Source: UBA1672 sp964587815 (GTDB lineage Bacteria; Pseudomonadota; Alphaproteobacteria; Micavibrionales; Micavibrionaceae). Taken from it: 64,000 nucleotides of DNA. Every line of letters begins with the position of its first letter. Within the stretch, counting starts at the first letter, position 1. Shown here piece by piece: positions 42,714-51,052 of this stretch. The DNA lies in contig CAZPMH010000008.1 of the NCBI GenBank assembly GCA_964587815.1, positions 1 to 64,000 on the forward strand. Direction: 5' to 3'. The translations under genes and the position numbers were made by a program. The notes beneath the pieces were generated by a model. It saw only the letters and a program-made list of their open reading frames with translations. It had not been told where the DNA came from and did no database searches.

Positions 42714-44294
42714 ATGAAAAATGCCAAGCTCAAAGCCGTTATTTATTGCCGTGTTTCCAGCCAGAAACAGGTTAAAAAAGGCGATGGGCTAGGCTCACAA
42801 GAAACACGCTGCCGCGACTATGCCAAACATAAAGGCTATGAGGTTGTCAGCGTGTTTCGTGATGAGGGCGTATCAGGCTCTATGATTAACCGCCCCAGCA
42901 TGCAAGACATGCTTTCTTTCCTCAAACGCCATAAACGCAAAGAAGAGCATGTTGTCATCATTGATGATATCAGCCGCCTTGCCCGTGATCTGGAAGCGCA
43001 TATACAGCTTCGTACAGCCATTAGCGGTGCTGGCGGTAAGCTGGAAAGCCCTTCTATTGAGTTTGGCGAGGATTCCGATAGCAGGCTTGTTGAAAACCTT
43101 TTGGCTAGCGTCTCACAGCACCACAGACAAAAGAACGCTGAGCAGGTCACCAATCGTATGCAAGCACGCGTCATGAATGGATATTGGGTGTTTTCTCCGC
43201 CTACGGGTTATAGATTTGAGCGTATCAAAAGCCACGGCAAGATGCTTGTGCGTGATGAACCCATTGCCTCCATCGTTCAAGAAGCTCTAGAAGGTTACGC
43301 ACACGGACGATTTGAAACACCAAGCGAGGTAATGCGATTTTTGGAGAGCTTCCCAGAATTCCCGAGAGATCGTGAAGGAAACGTGCCGTTCCAGCTTGCA
43401 CAAAACATGCTGAGACGCTCCCTATATGCTGGCTATATCGATGTGAAGAAATGGGACATATCGCTACACCCTGCCAAGCATGAGCCACTCATTAGCTTTA
43501 AAACATGGCAGCGTATCCAAAACCGCCTGAATGAAAAACCACAAGCACCGACACGCAAAGATTTAAACGAAGACTTCCCACTCAGAGGGTTTATAACTTG
43601 CGGATGTTGCGCGACGCCTTTAACGGCCAACTGGTCAAAAGGCAGAAGCGCAAGCTACGCCTATTATCTTTGCCGCAATAAAGCCTGCACAGAGTACAAG
43701 AAATCAATTCGCAAGGAAGATATAGAAGCAGAGTTTGAATCTCTTCTCTTAGAGCTTAAACCCACACCAGACTTATTCTACATGGCTAAGGGGATGTTCC
43801 AAAAGCTTTGGGAAGAGCGCGGAAAGCTCTCGATTGAACAGGCACATACTTTAAGACTAGAGCTTGGCAAGATTGATAAAAAGGTTGAACAGTTCCTAGA
43901 ACGTATTATTGAGGCAGATAGCCACACAGTGATTAAAGCCTATGAAAATCAGGTCAAAAAGCTGGAAGAAGAAAAAATCACGATCTCTGAAAACATCGCG
44001 CAATGTGGTCGTCCTTTACCTGATTTTGACGACACATTTCGAACCGCTCTCGACTTCCTTGCGAACCCTTATAAACTGTGGTGTTCAGACAGGTACGAAG
44101 ACAAGAGAATTGTGCTAAAACTTACATTTGCTGATCAACTCTCTTACGTGAAAAACGAAGGATTTCGAACCGCCGCTATCTCGCAGCCATTCTTGCTTTT
44201 AGAGGAGTTGAAGGGGGTAAATAGTGAAATGGTGGACCCTAGCGGGATCGAACCGCTGACCTCATCGCTGCCAGCGATGCGCTCTCCCAGCTGA
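42714..44294 (+). CDS. large serine recombinase (integrase) of the element
   Basis: A 526-residue large serine recombinase. The resolvase-type catalytic domain starts AVIYCRVSSQKQ, with the nucleophile Ser15. A recombinase domain follows (about 185-290), then a zinc ribbon (CGCC...CRNKAC, about residues 300-330) and a coiled-coil region rich in Glu/Lys/Leu. It should integrate and excise this element. In the integrated state its last 23 codons read through the right repeat and into the complement of tRNA-Ala(GGC), ending in a TGA inside the tRNA; in the excised circle the frame would continue from 38114 and end at TAA 38180-38182, giving a different tail. Confidence 0.9.
   Translation: MKNAKLKAVIYCRVSSQKQVKKGDGLGSQETRCRDYAKHKGYEVVSVFRDEGVSGSMINRPSMQDMLSFLKRHKRKEEHVVIIDDISRLARDLEAHIQLRTAISGAGGKLESPSIEFGEDSDSRLVENLLASVSQHHRQKNAEQVTNRMQARVMNGYWVFSPPTGYRFERIKSHGKMLVRDEPIASIVQEALEGYAHGRFETPSEVMRFLESFPEFPRDREGNVPFQLAQNMLRRSLYAGYIDVKKWDISLHPAKHEPLISFKTWQRIQNRLNEKPQAPTRKDLNEDFPLRGFITCGCCATPLTANWSKGRSASYAYYLCRNKACTEYKKSIRKEDIEAEFESLLLELKPTPDLFYMAKGMFQKLWEERGKLSIEQAHTLRLELGKIDKKVEQFLERIIEADSHTVIKAYENQVKKLEEEKITISENIAQCGRPLPDFDDTFRTALDFLANPYKLWCSDRYEDKRIVLKLTFADQLSYVKNEGFRTAAISQPFLLLEELKGVNSEMVDPSGIEPLTSSLPAMRSPS
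44168..44237 (+). repeat. right attachment-type direct repeat (attR)
   Basis: The 70-base partner of 38044-38113. It covers recombinase codons near the 3' end and the last eight bases of tRNA-Ala, where the two copies diverge: here the sequence continues into the tRNA, in the left copy into element DNA. The crossover probably lies within it. Confidence 0.8.
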
Positions 44295-44305
44295 GCTAAG
44301 GGCCC
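44230..44305 (-). tRNA. tRNA-Ala, anticodon GGC
   Basis: On the minus strand a 76-base tRNA including an encoded CCA folds completely. The acceptor stem is GGGCCCT/AGGGTCC with one G-T pair. The anticodon stem CATCG/CGATG holds loop CTGGCAG, so the anticodon is GGC (Ala). The T-arm has GGTTCGATCC. Its 3' end coincides with the right boundary of the integrated element, a common target for integrases. Confidence 0.95.
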
Positions 44306-44357
44306 TTTTTGATAATTACCAATGATAGATACGCTGTTCAGGCGCAGTTTTCAAGAG

Positions 44358-44387
44358 AAAAAGCGGCCAATATTGTGCCGCTTTTTT
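44358..44387 (-). terminator. terminator downstream of the MscS gene
   Basis: A ten-pair stem (44358-44367 with 44377-44386) with A-runs and T-runs on both sides acts as a terminator for the minus-strand mechanosensitive channel gene ending at 44411, and could work in both directions. Confidence 0.7.
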
Positions 44388-44410
44388 CGTTTTCCTGTAT
44401 TCGTCCTGAT

Positions 44411-45256
44411 TTACGCCGCGATGCTTTGCGTTTGCTCGTCATCGCTTTTGATGATGTGCAAGTCGCGCTGCGGATAAGGGATGGAGATGCCTTCCTTATC
44501 GAATGTTGTTTTCACTTTTTCTGTTAGGTCAAACTTCACAGGCCAGTAATCCGCGCTGTTCACCCACGGGCGGACGACCAGATTGACCGAGCTGTCTGCG
44601 AGTTCAGAGACGGCGATTACAGGCGCGGGGTCTTTCAAAATGCGGTCTTCAGAGGCGATGATTTTTTCCAAAACCTCTTTGACCTGCGCCAGATTGTCAT
44701 CATATCCGACACCGACAACCATATCCACGCGGCGGGTTGGTTTTTTGGAATAGTTTGTGATGCTGCCGCCTGTAATTTGGCCGTTGGGCACGATGACCAC
44801 CTTGTTGTCCGGTGTTTTTAACTGGGTTGTGAAGATGGAGATTTCTTCAACTGTTCCGGCGACGCCAGCGGCTTCGATGTAGTGGCCGACCGTGAAGGGG
44901 CGGAACAGGATGATCAAAACGCCTGAGGCGAAGTTTGACAGCGAGCCCTGCAATGCCAAACCGATGGCGAGACCTGCGGCGGCGATGACAGCGGCGAGTG
45001 ATGTTGTTTCTACGCCAAGTTTGCTGAGTGCGGCGATGACAACAAAGGCCATACCGAGCGCATATAATATGTTGCCTGCGAAGCCGACCAACGCATCATC
45101 AATTTTTGTTTTGGTCATGATTTTCTTGGCAATATTTACAGCCTTTGAAATGATAAATTTCCCAATGAAGAATATGACAATCGCGAAGATGAAATTGGTT
45201 ATGTATGGCAGAGCCAGTGCAACCATTTCTTCGGCTGAGATGTTTTCAAAATTCAT
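44411..45256 (-). CDS. small-conductance mechanosensitive channel (MscS family)
   Basis: A 281-residue channel. Three membrane helices occupy about residues 15-130, the third being the glycine/alanine-rich pore helix (AAVIAAAGLAIGLALQGSL). The beta domain follows with FRPFTVGHYIEAAGVAGTVEEI and VPNGQITGGSITN, then the cytosolic vestibule. It opens under membrane tension to protect against osmotic down-shock. Full length, and next to mscL on the same strand. Confidence 0.93.
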   Translation of the reverse strand: MNFENISAEEMVALALPYITNFIFAIVIFFIGKFIISKAVNIAKKIMTKTKIDDALVGFAGNILYALGMAFVVIAALSKLGVETTSLAAVIAAAGLAIGLALQGSLSNFASGVLIILFRPFTVGHYIEAAGVAGTVEEISIFTTQLKTPDNKVVIVPNGQITGGSITNYSKKPTRRVDMVVGVGYDDNLAQVKEVLEKIIASEDRILKDPAPVIAVSELADSSVNLVVRPWVNSADYWPVKFDLTEKVKTTFDKEGISIPYPQRDLHIIKSDDEQTQSIAA

Positions 45257-45296
45257 TTTGATGTTCCTTTCGTTTCGTTGTGCGTTGATGTGATAA

Positions 45297-45323
45297 AAAA
45301 GGCGCCTTAGAGAAGCGCCTTTT
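45297..45323 (-). terminator. terminator downstream of mscL
   Basis: A nine-pair stem (45297-45305 with 45315-45323) lies in the 89-base gap between mscS and mscL and is followed on the minus strand by a T-run. It should end the mscL transcript and give mscS its own promoter. Confidence 0.65.
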
Positions 45324-45345
45324 GAATGTTTACTTGCTTAGCGGG

Positions 45346-45771
45346 TTATTTCTGCAGCGCGTCGCGGATTTCACGCAAAAGTGCGATGTCTTCCGGTGTT
45401 TTTGGTGCCTCTGCTGCCTTTTCTTCTTCTTCCTTTTCCGCCGCGTCTTTGATTTTGTTCACTGCTTTAACCAGCATGAAGACGACGAATGAGATGATCA
45501 GGAAGTTGATGACTGCGTTAATGAACACACCGTATGTCACGACAGGCGCGCCTGCATCCTGAGCCACTTTCAACGTGTCATACGCCTGACCGTCCAGAGC
45601 GATGAACTGATCGTTAAAGTCGATGCCGCTTGTGATGACACCGATGATCGGCATGATCAAATCGCCCACCATTGAATTTACGATTGCAGTGAAGGCCGCA
45701 CCCATAATGATACCAACGGCCATATCCATCACGTTTCCACGTGCAATAAAGTCTTTGAATTCCTTAAACAT
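45346..45771 (-). CDS. mscL: large-conductance mechanosensitive channel MscL
   Basis: A 141-residue protein with the MscL signature FKDFIARGNVMDMAVGIIMG at the start, a second membrane helix around residues 75-100 and a charged C-terminal helix (EIRDALQK end). It opens near lytic tension to release solutes. Length and motifs are normal. Confidence 0.97.
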   Translation of the reverse strand: MFKEFKDFIARGNVMDMAVGIIMGAAFTAIVNSMVGDLIMPIIGVITSGIDFNDQFIALDGQAYDTLKVAQDAGAPVVTYGVFINAVINFLIISFVVFMLVKAVNKIKDAAEKEEEEKAAEAPKTPEDIALLREIRDALQK

Positions 45772-45864
45772 GTTAAGTTCTCTCCCATTTCAATAATGTA
45801 TTTTAATGCAGGCGAGAATATCAATATTTTTATGAGAGTCAATAGCTTATGACGCATCATTAAA

Positions 45865-45891
45865 AAAGCCCCGCTGTGGTTGCGGGGCTTT
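45865..45891 (-). terminator. terminator downstream of the Bax-inhibitor-1 family gene
   Basis: A perfect ten-pair GC-rich stem (45865-45874 with 45882-45891), seven-base loop, followed on the minus strand by six T. It closes the 45916-46617 transcript. Confidence 0.85.
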
Positions 45892-45915
45892 CGTAAACCT
45901 TAAACTTTGTCGCGT

Positions 45916-46617
45916 TTAACGCTCGCTCATCAAAGCCAGGATGCTTTGGAACATCGCAACGAAGCTGATGTACAAGCTTAGTGCGGCTGACCATGCTAAG
46001 CGGCTGTTGATCTCTGCGCCGTTGCCTGCGTGGTACATACGCTTTACGTTTTGCGTTTCATATGCTGTTACACCAGCGAAGATGAACACGGTCGCAACGT
46101 TAATGATGATTTGCATCGTTCCTGAGAACGGAACGAAGATGCCGATCACGCTTGTTAAAACCAAGCCGATCACAGCCATGAACAGGAACTGTGCCATACC
46201 GCTTAGATCTTTCTTGGTTGTATAACCAAAGATACTCAAAGCAGCGAACATTGCTGATGTGATAAAGAATGCGCGCGCAATTTCTGCTCCTGCAAAAGCA
46301 AGTGCGATTACAGAAAAGCTGATACCGTACAGCACGCTGATTCCGACAAAAGCGCCCATCAATTTTTTTGACGACATGGATGCGGGGTTAAAGCCGAACC
46401 ATACGATGGCTAATGGCGCAAAAATCACCAAGTATCTTTGTGGACCACCGAGAAATAATTCCATAAGCATCGGTGAAGAACTTACCAACCATGCGACGAT
46501 GGCGGTGATCAACACGCCCATTGTCATGCGGTTGTAAACACTTACCATGTGGTTTCGCAAGCCTGCATCAAAAACCTGAGTGCGATTTTGCGTGGTTGAA
46601 TAACGATTTGTTTGCAT
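45916..46617 (-). CDS. Bax inhibitor-1 / YccA family membrane protein
   Basis: A 233-residue protein with seven hydrophobic helices and a short soluble N-terminus; LRNHMVSVYNRMTMGVLITA and the late ETQNVKRMYHAG are typical of the UPF0005/BI-1 family. YccA, its relative, interacts with the FtsH protease; other members form calcium leak channels. I start at the ATG at 46617, behind GGAGA, and not at 46647, where no ribosome binding site is seen. Confidence 0.92.
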   Translation of the reverse strand: MQTNRYSTTQNRTQVFDAGLRNHMVSVYNRMTMGVLITAIVAWLVSSSPMLMELFLGGPQRYLVIFAPLAIVWFGFNPASMSSKKLMGAFVGISVLYGISFSVIALAFAGAEIARAFFITSAMFAALSIFGYTTKKDLSGMAQFLFMAVIGLVLTSVIGIFVPFSGTMQIIINVATVFIFAGVTAYETQNVKRMYHAGNGAEINSRLAWSAALSLYISFVAMFQSILALMSER

Positions 46618-46799
46618 TTTATGTTTTCTCCAAACTGTTTTTAGCAATCATCCATTGTTATAGCTATATTATACTAAATATAAAAGGATTTTGCATCTTT
46701 TCGCGATTAATTATTCGTAACCGATTTATTCAAAGTTACACTGAATAGAGGCTTAAGACGCGCGATTTTCATAGAAACGCATATATAGTCCAAAACAAT

Positions 46800-47948
46800 T
46801 TACTGTCTACGGCCTCGGGTCAGCCAGGGGTTGTTACGGCGTGATCCGCGATCTTCGCGCGAGCCGAAACGGTCTTCGGTGGAGGCAGGCGGCAGGCTGG
46901 GCAGGTCGGGGATGGGCGTTCTTGTGACCTCTGATATGGCCTTTATCCGTTTGTCGATCGGCGGGTGCGTGGCGAACATGCCCATGAACGGCACGTGGTT
47001 TTCAATGCACATCATGGCGATGTCGTCGGTGGTTTCGGGAATGCGGTCACGCCCTGATATGCGCATCAGCGCGCGCATCATGGCTTCGGGGTTTTTGGTC
47101 ATGCGGATTGCGCCCGCATCGGCCATATATTCGCGGCGGCGGGAAACGGCAAAGCGCATAACGAGGCTTGCCATGTAGCCGAGCCATAAAATCACGGCGA
47201 TGACCAGCATAGCAATAACCGCTCCACCGCCATTCTGGCTGCGACTTCGGCGGGAGGAATAGAAAATGCTGTAGCGGATATTGCTCCAGATCAGCTGCGC
47301 GAGAAAGCCGAACAGTCCGGTAAAAATAACCGTGATGATCAGCAGGCGTACATCTCGGTTTTGGATATGGGTTAATTCATGTGCGATCACGCCTTCCAGC
47401 TCGTCTTTTGACAAGGAATTCATCAGCCCGCGCGTCACGGTGACGGTAAAGGAACTGTCAGATATGCCGCTGGCAAAGGCGTTTCGGGCGTGGGTTTCGA
47501 TGATTTCGAGTTTCGGGATTGTCATGCCCTCTGCAATGCACAGATTTTCGAGCAGATTGTATAATTCAGGCTCATCTTGGCGCGTGACGGGGTGCGAGTG
47601 TGATAGCTTTCTGATCATACGTGTATGAAAAAACCATGCGATTAGGAACCATATGGCGACGCCTGCGATAATCATCGGGGCGAAGTCGATGAGGATTGTG
47701 TTTGCGAAGCCGATTGAATATTCAGTGTTCATCGCAGGCGGGGCGGGGTCGATATAGGCGCTGTTTACGGGGTCACTGTAGACATTATAGACATTGGTCA
47801 AGCTCTGGCGTTGCATCGACATACCCAGCGCCCACGCGATCAGCCAGACGATGGCCAATATCAACAACGGATACAGCGTCAAAAGCAAGATGCTCTTGAG
47901 GTTATTGTTCCATATATGGGTACTCAACCCTGTGGTTTGGGTGGCCAT
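46800..47948 (-). CDS. M48-family zinc metalloprotease (HtpX-like)
   Basis: A 382-residue membrane protease. Two N-terminal helices (20-40, 85-108) precede the catalytic helix with the HExxH motif (His190, Glu191, His194 in IAHELTHIQNRDV), followed by two more membrane segments and the third zinc ligand region MADAGA. The C-terminus is a charged, Arg-rich tail. Such enzymes clear misfolded membrane proteins. It lies just downstream of LemA, a recurring pair in bacteria. Confidence 0.92.
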   Translation of the reverse strand: MATQTTGLSTHIWNNNLKSILLLTLYPLLILAIVWLIAWALGMSMQRQSLTNVYNVYSDPVNSAYIDPAPPAMNTEYSIGFANTILIDFAPMIIAGVAIWFLIAWFFHTRMIRKLSHSHPVTRQDEPELYNLLENLCIAEGMTIPKLEIIETHARNAFASGISDSSFTVTVTRGLMNSLSKDELEGVIAHELTHIQNRDVRLLIITVIFTGLFGFLAQLIWSNIRYSIFYSSRRSRSQNGGGAVIAMLVIAVILWLGYMASLVMRFAVSRRREYMADAGAIRMTKNPEAMMRALMRISGRDRIPETTDDIAMMCIENHVPFMGMFATHPPIDKRIKAISEVTRTPIPDLPSLPPASTEDRFGSREDRGSRRNNPWLTRGRRQ

Positions 47949-47965
47949 GTGCGTTTATGTCCGGA

Positions 47966-48532
47966 TTAGAATTTCACTTCCGGTGACACAAGAACCGCAT
48001 CGGCTTCGATTTCGTCGAGTTCGAAGAAGTCTTCTTTCTCGAATTTGAATCGATTGGCGATCAGGTTGGACGGAAACTGTTCAATCGCCGTGTTGTATTC
48101 CGCGGTGGCGCTGTTGAAGAAACGGCGGGCGGCGGCGATTTTATTTTCAATGTCGGACAATTCCGCCATGAGTTTTTGGAAATTACCATCGGCTTTTAAT
48201 TGCGGGTAGTTTTCAGCGACGGCAAACAAGCCCATCAGTGCGCCACCAAGCACGTTTTCAGCCTTCGCGCGCTGACCATCCGCTCCGCCGCTGGCGCTAC
48301 CGACTTTGGCGCGGGCTTCGGTGACGTTTTCAAAAACTTCTTTTTCGTGCTTCGCGTAGCCTTTTGTGACCTCCACAAGTTGAGGCACAAGGTTGTAGCG
48401 CTGTTTCAGTTGGATATCGATATCGGAAAAGGCGTTTTCGCGACGCTGGCGCAAGGCGACCAATCGGTTGTAGATAAATATACCAATAATTGCCGCAACG
48501 GCGATGACGCCTAAAATTATCCACGTTTCCAT
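47966..48532 (-). CDS. lemA: LemA family protein
   Basis: A 188-residue protein with one N-terminal membrane helix (about residues 3-21), then a long helical region containing AFSDIDIQLKQRYNLVPQL, the LemA signature, and a C-terminal conserved block FFNSATAEYNTAIEQFPSN. The start ATG at 48532 has AAAGGG upstream; a longer frame from 48631 is less likely. It stands 17 bases before the M48 protease gene, its usual neighbour. Confidence 0.9.
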   Translation of the reverse strand: METWIILGVIAVAAIIGIFIYNRLVALRQRRENAFSDIDIQLKQRYNLVPQLVEVTKGYAKHEKEVFENVTEARAKVGSASGGADGQRAKAENVLGGALMGLFAVAENYPQLKADGNFQKLMAELSDIENKIAAARRFFNSATAEYNTAIEQFPSNLIANRFKFEKEDFFELDEIEADAVLVSPEVKF

Positions 48533-48657
48533 ATATTTAGCCCTTTCGCTTTTGATAATTGCTGACATACTGTAATAGGTGGAATAGACTTTGTCTTTAG
48601 TTTTTTGCGGTATGCTCTCCTTAACCCGCAACCTGAATAACGCTTGAAAGGGGCTTT

Positions 48658-49896
48658 ATGTCCGTTTTTACATCGACAGATTTTGCCAGCGCCTGTGCGG
48701 CAGGTACGGACTGGCGCGATACATCTAAGACGGTTTTGGAAAAGTTAGATGCGATCCGCACGGAAGACGACCACTTCAATTTCGGGTTTTTGTATATTTC
48801 TGATCGCTTGGCCGATGATGCGGTGAGTATTCTTAATTTGTTTAAATCCGTTTTGAAGATTGACCATTGGGTCGGATCGGTCGGTATGGGTGTAATCGGA
48901 TGTGATCAGTCATTGGTTGATGAGCCTGCGATTTCTGCGATGATCGGGCGGTTTTCCGACAATGATTTTTGTATTTTCCCTGATGTGGATGATGAAGATG
49001 CCGAGTTTTCCTGCAAAAAAGCTTTGGCTTGGCTGGAAGAGCATAGCTCAATGCTGAGTATTGTGCATTGTGACGGCACATCACAGACGGATCCGCGCGA
49101 GAATTTGATGGCCTTGGAGCAGGACACGGGCGGCTTTCTTGTGGGCGGGCTGACTTCTTCGCGCGGGCAGAACCTGCAAATCGCGGATCGGGTTTTGGAA
49201 CATGATCTAAGCGGTGTTCTGTTTGCCGACAGTATCCCCGTTTCAACCACTCTAACGCAAGGGTGTGAGCCGATTGGCGAACAGCACACGATTACAAAAT
49301 GCGATGCGGAGACGATCTTTACAATTAACGACGCGCCTGCGCTTGATGTTTTACAACAAGATTTGAAGGCGCGCATGGCACGCAAAACAGGCCGTGATGA
49401 GGCTGTTTATGATATGGATTTTGCGCATATTGAAAATAGCGATACAGTTCCTGAAGAGTTTAAAACATTGTTCCACGGCGAAGTTCACGTTGCCCTGCCC
49501 CTGGCAAATTCCGATCAAGTTGATTATTTGGTGCGGCACATCACGGGCATTGATGTGGATGAGAAATCTTTGACCATTTCCGAGCATGTCGGCACGGGTG
49601 ATCATTTGTTTTTTGTTGAGCGCAGTGCGGAGAGTGTCGCGTCTGATTTGTCGCGCACGCTGGTGCAGTTTCGCAAACGCATTCAAAATGAGCGCGATGC
49701 GTTTGAGCCGAAAGGTGCGCTTTATATCTCCTGCGTTGCACGGGCGGCGGGGGAAGCGGACAGCCCGCACGAAAAGGAAATTGAGCTGATCCGTAAGATT
49801 ATCGGGGATGTCCCCCTTACCGGTTTTTATGCCGGCGGTGAGATTAATAATTCACAGATTTACGGCTATACGGGCGTGCTTACCGTGTTCTTATAA
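48658..49896 (+). CDS. FIST-domain sensor protein
   Basis: A 412-residue protein with the FIST N domain (residues about 35-225, with SVGMGVIGCDQSL and LVGGLTSSRG) and FIST C domain (about 225-395, ending GEINNSQIYGYTGVLTVF). FIST domains are predicted small-ligand, perhaps amino-acid, sensory modules, sometimes fused to kinases or cyclases; here the protein is stand-alone. GAAAGGGG precedes the ATG. It is transcribed divergently from LemA. Confidence 0.85.
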   Translation: MSVFTSTDFASACAAGTDWRDTSKTVLEKLDAIRTEDDHFNFGFLYISDRLADDAVSILNLFKSVLKIDHWVGSVGMGVIGCDQSLVDEPAISAMIGRFSDNDFCIFPDVDDEDAEFSCKKALAWLEEHSSMLSIVHCDGTSQTDPRENLMALEQDTGGFLVGGLTSSRGQNLQIADRVLEHDLSGVLFADSIPVSTTLTQGCEPIGEQHTITKCDAETIFTINDAPALDVLQQDLKARMARKTGRDEAVYDMDFAHIENSDTVPEEFKTLFHGEVHVALPLANSDQVDYLVRHITGIDVDEKSLTISEHVGTGDHLFFVERSAESVASDLSRTLVQFRKRIQNERDAFEPKGALYISCVARAAGEADSPHEKEIELIRKIIGDVPLTGFYAGGEINNSQIYGYTGVLTVFL

Positions 49897-50028
49897 GCGC
49901 AGTGTATTCCAACTTTTTTTGTTGTCTCGCTCAGTTCAGAGAAAATATTTGTAGGATTGCGCCTGAGCGTTTATGGTAGGGCTTCTAATATATGGATATT
50001 AACGTTAACAAAGATGGATTGTCTTAAC

Positions 50029-50901
50029 ATGCGCTTTGCAAAAATTTTATCGCTCTCTGCTGCGGGTTGTGCCCTGGCTTTATTGTCTGCTTCTTTCGCT
50101 CCTGTGTATTCACAAGACGAAAGCATGGTTTTGCCGAAATTGCCCGACCCCTTGCAAAATCTGGCTAATGAAGGCGCGCAAGTTCGCTTTTTGGGTAAAG
50201 ATTTCGGCCTTGACGGCTGGGTTGCGATTAAGAACGGACAAGAACAGTATTTCTATGTTCTGCCCGATGGACGCGGGTTCTTATCCGGCATTTTGTTTGA
50301 CGAAAAGGGCAAGGCGGTTACGGTTCAACAGGTGAGCCGATTACGCGGACAGGATAGCGGGTTGCTTGACTCCTTGACGGCGGATCCCGCAATGGAGAAT
50401 GCGAGCGCCGCATCATCTGAGACACAATATGAATTTAAAAGCCCGTCGGAACAGTTATTCTGGGATATCGAAAACAGCAACTGGGTTCCCGTGGGTCAAG
50501 CAGGCACGCCTGTTTTCTACAGCTTTATCGACCCGGCATGTCCGCATTGTCATTCGATGATGAAAGAGATGCAGCCTTTGATTAAGGCGGGCAAGGTGCA
50601 GGTTCGCTTGATTCCAATCGGTTTTAAGGAATCAACACGAGCACAGGCCGCTTATCTTCTCGCGACACCAAATCCTGAAGCTGCATGGTGGCGTCATATG
50701 GAAGGTGATGCGAATGCCCTGCCCGCGCGTCAAGAGATCAACCAACAAGGCGTTCAGCGCAATTTATCAATCATGCAATCATGGAAACTTTCCGTGACGC
50801 CTTTGGTTGTTTATCGCGGGAAAGACGGCAAAGTTAAGATCGTGCGCGGTAAGCCACAGGATAAAGATGCGCTGGTTAACGATATCGGCGCAAGAACTTA
50901 A
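50029..50901 (+). CDS. DsbC/DsbG-like periplasmic thiol-disulphide protein
   Basis: A 290-residue protein: a signal peptide (cut near SFAPVYSQ, residue 28), a dimerisation-like N-terminal domain (about 40-125), and a thioredoxin-fold domain with CPHC at residues 171-174 (DPACPHCHS) and the cis-proline motif SVTPLVV. This is the DsbC/DsbG architecture of disulphide isomerases. It precedes the type IVB secretion genes and could fold their disulphide-bonded periplasmic subunits; conjugation clusters often carry such a protein. Start at 50029 or, less likely, 50014. Confidence 0.85.
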   Translation: MRFAKILSLSAAGCALALLSASFAPVYSQDESMVLPKLPDPLQNLANEGAQVRFLGKDFGLDGWVAIKNGQEQYFYVLPDGRGFLSGILFDEKGKAVTVQQVSRLRGQDSGLLDSLTADPAMENASAASSETQYEFKSPSEQLFWDIENSNWVPVGQAGTPVFYSFIDPACPHCHSMMKEMQPLIKAGKVQVRLIPIGFKESTRAQAAYLLATPNPEAAWWRHMEGDANALPARQEINQQGVQRNLSIMQSWKLSVTPLVVYRGKDGKVKIVRGKPQDKDALVNDIGART

Positions 50902-50910
50902 GAGAATATA

Positions 50911-51017
50911 AAGGTTGCCCTTATACCTTAACGGGCGCACAAAAAATTTTCGTGCGTTTAGTGGCGACCTTCTTTATTGTCTGATGCTTCGGGCGCCTAT
51001 CGGACTTTTAGGTGCCC
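50911..51017 (+). promoter_or_regulatory. structured leader between the DsbC-like gene and the next gene
   Basis: Two predicted elements: an outer stem 50911-50919 with 50963-50971 (one G-T pair) enclosing a hairpin 50935-50940 with 50952-50957, then a separate hairpin 50991-50999 with 51009-51017 (one G-T pair). There is no T-run after them, so they are not simple terminators. They lie 36-142 bases upstream of the 51053 gene and could regulate it. Confidence 0.35.
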
Positions 51018-51052
51018 AAGTATAAAAGAATTTAAAGGGTGACGTTTTTTAA

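Larger units (their letters stand above)
38044..44237 (+). mobile_element. serine-recombinase integrative element in tRNA-Ala(GGC)
   Basis: A 6.2-kb element lies between two 70-bp direct repeats, the right one entering the 3' end of tRNA-Ala(GGC). It carries its own large serine recombinase, next to the right end, and accessory genes: an orphan membrane protein, a GNAT / P-loop kinase / ASCH group, and a ParD-ParE pair with an orphan gene inside long inverted repeats. Much of it is more AT-rich than the flanks. No relaxase, replication or phage structural genes are seen, so it is an integrative cargo element without its own transfer machinery. The tRNA remains intact. Confidence 0.8.
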
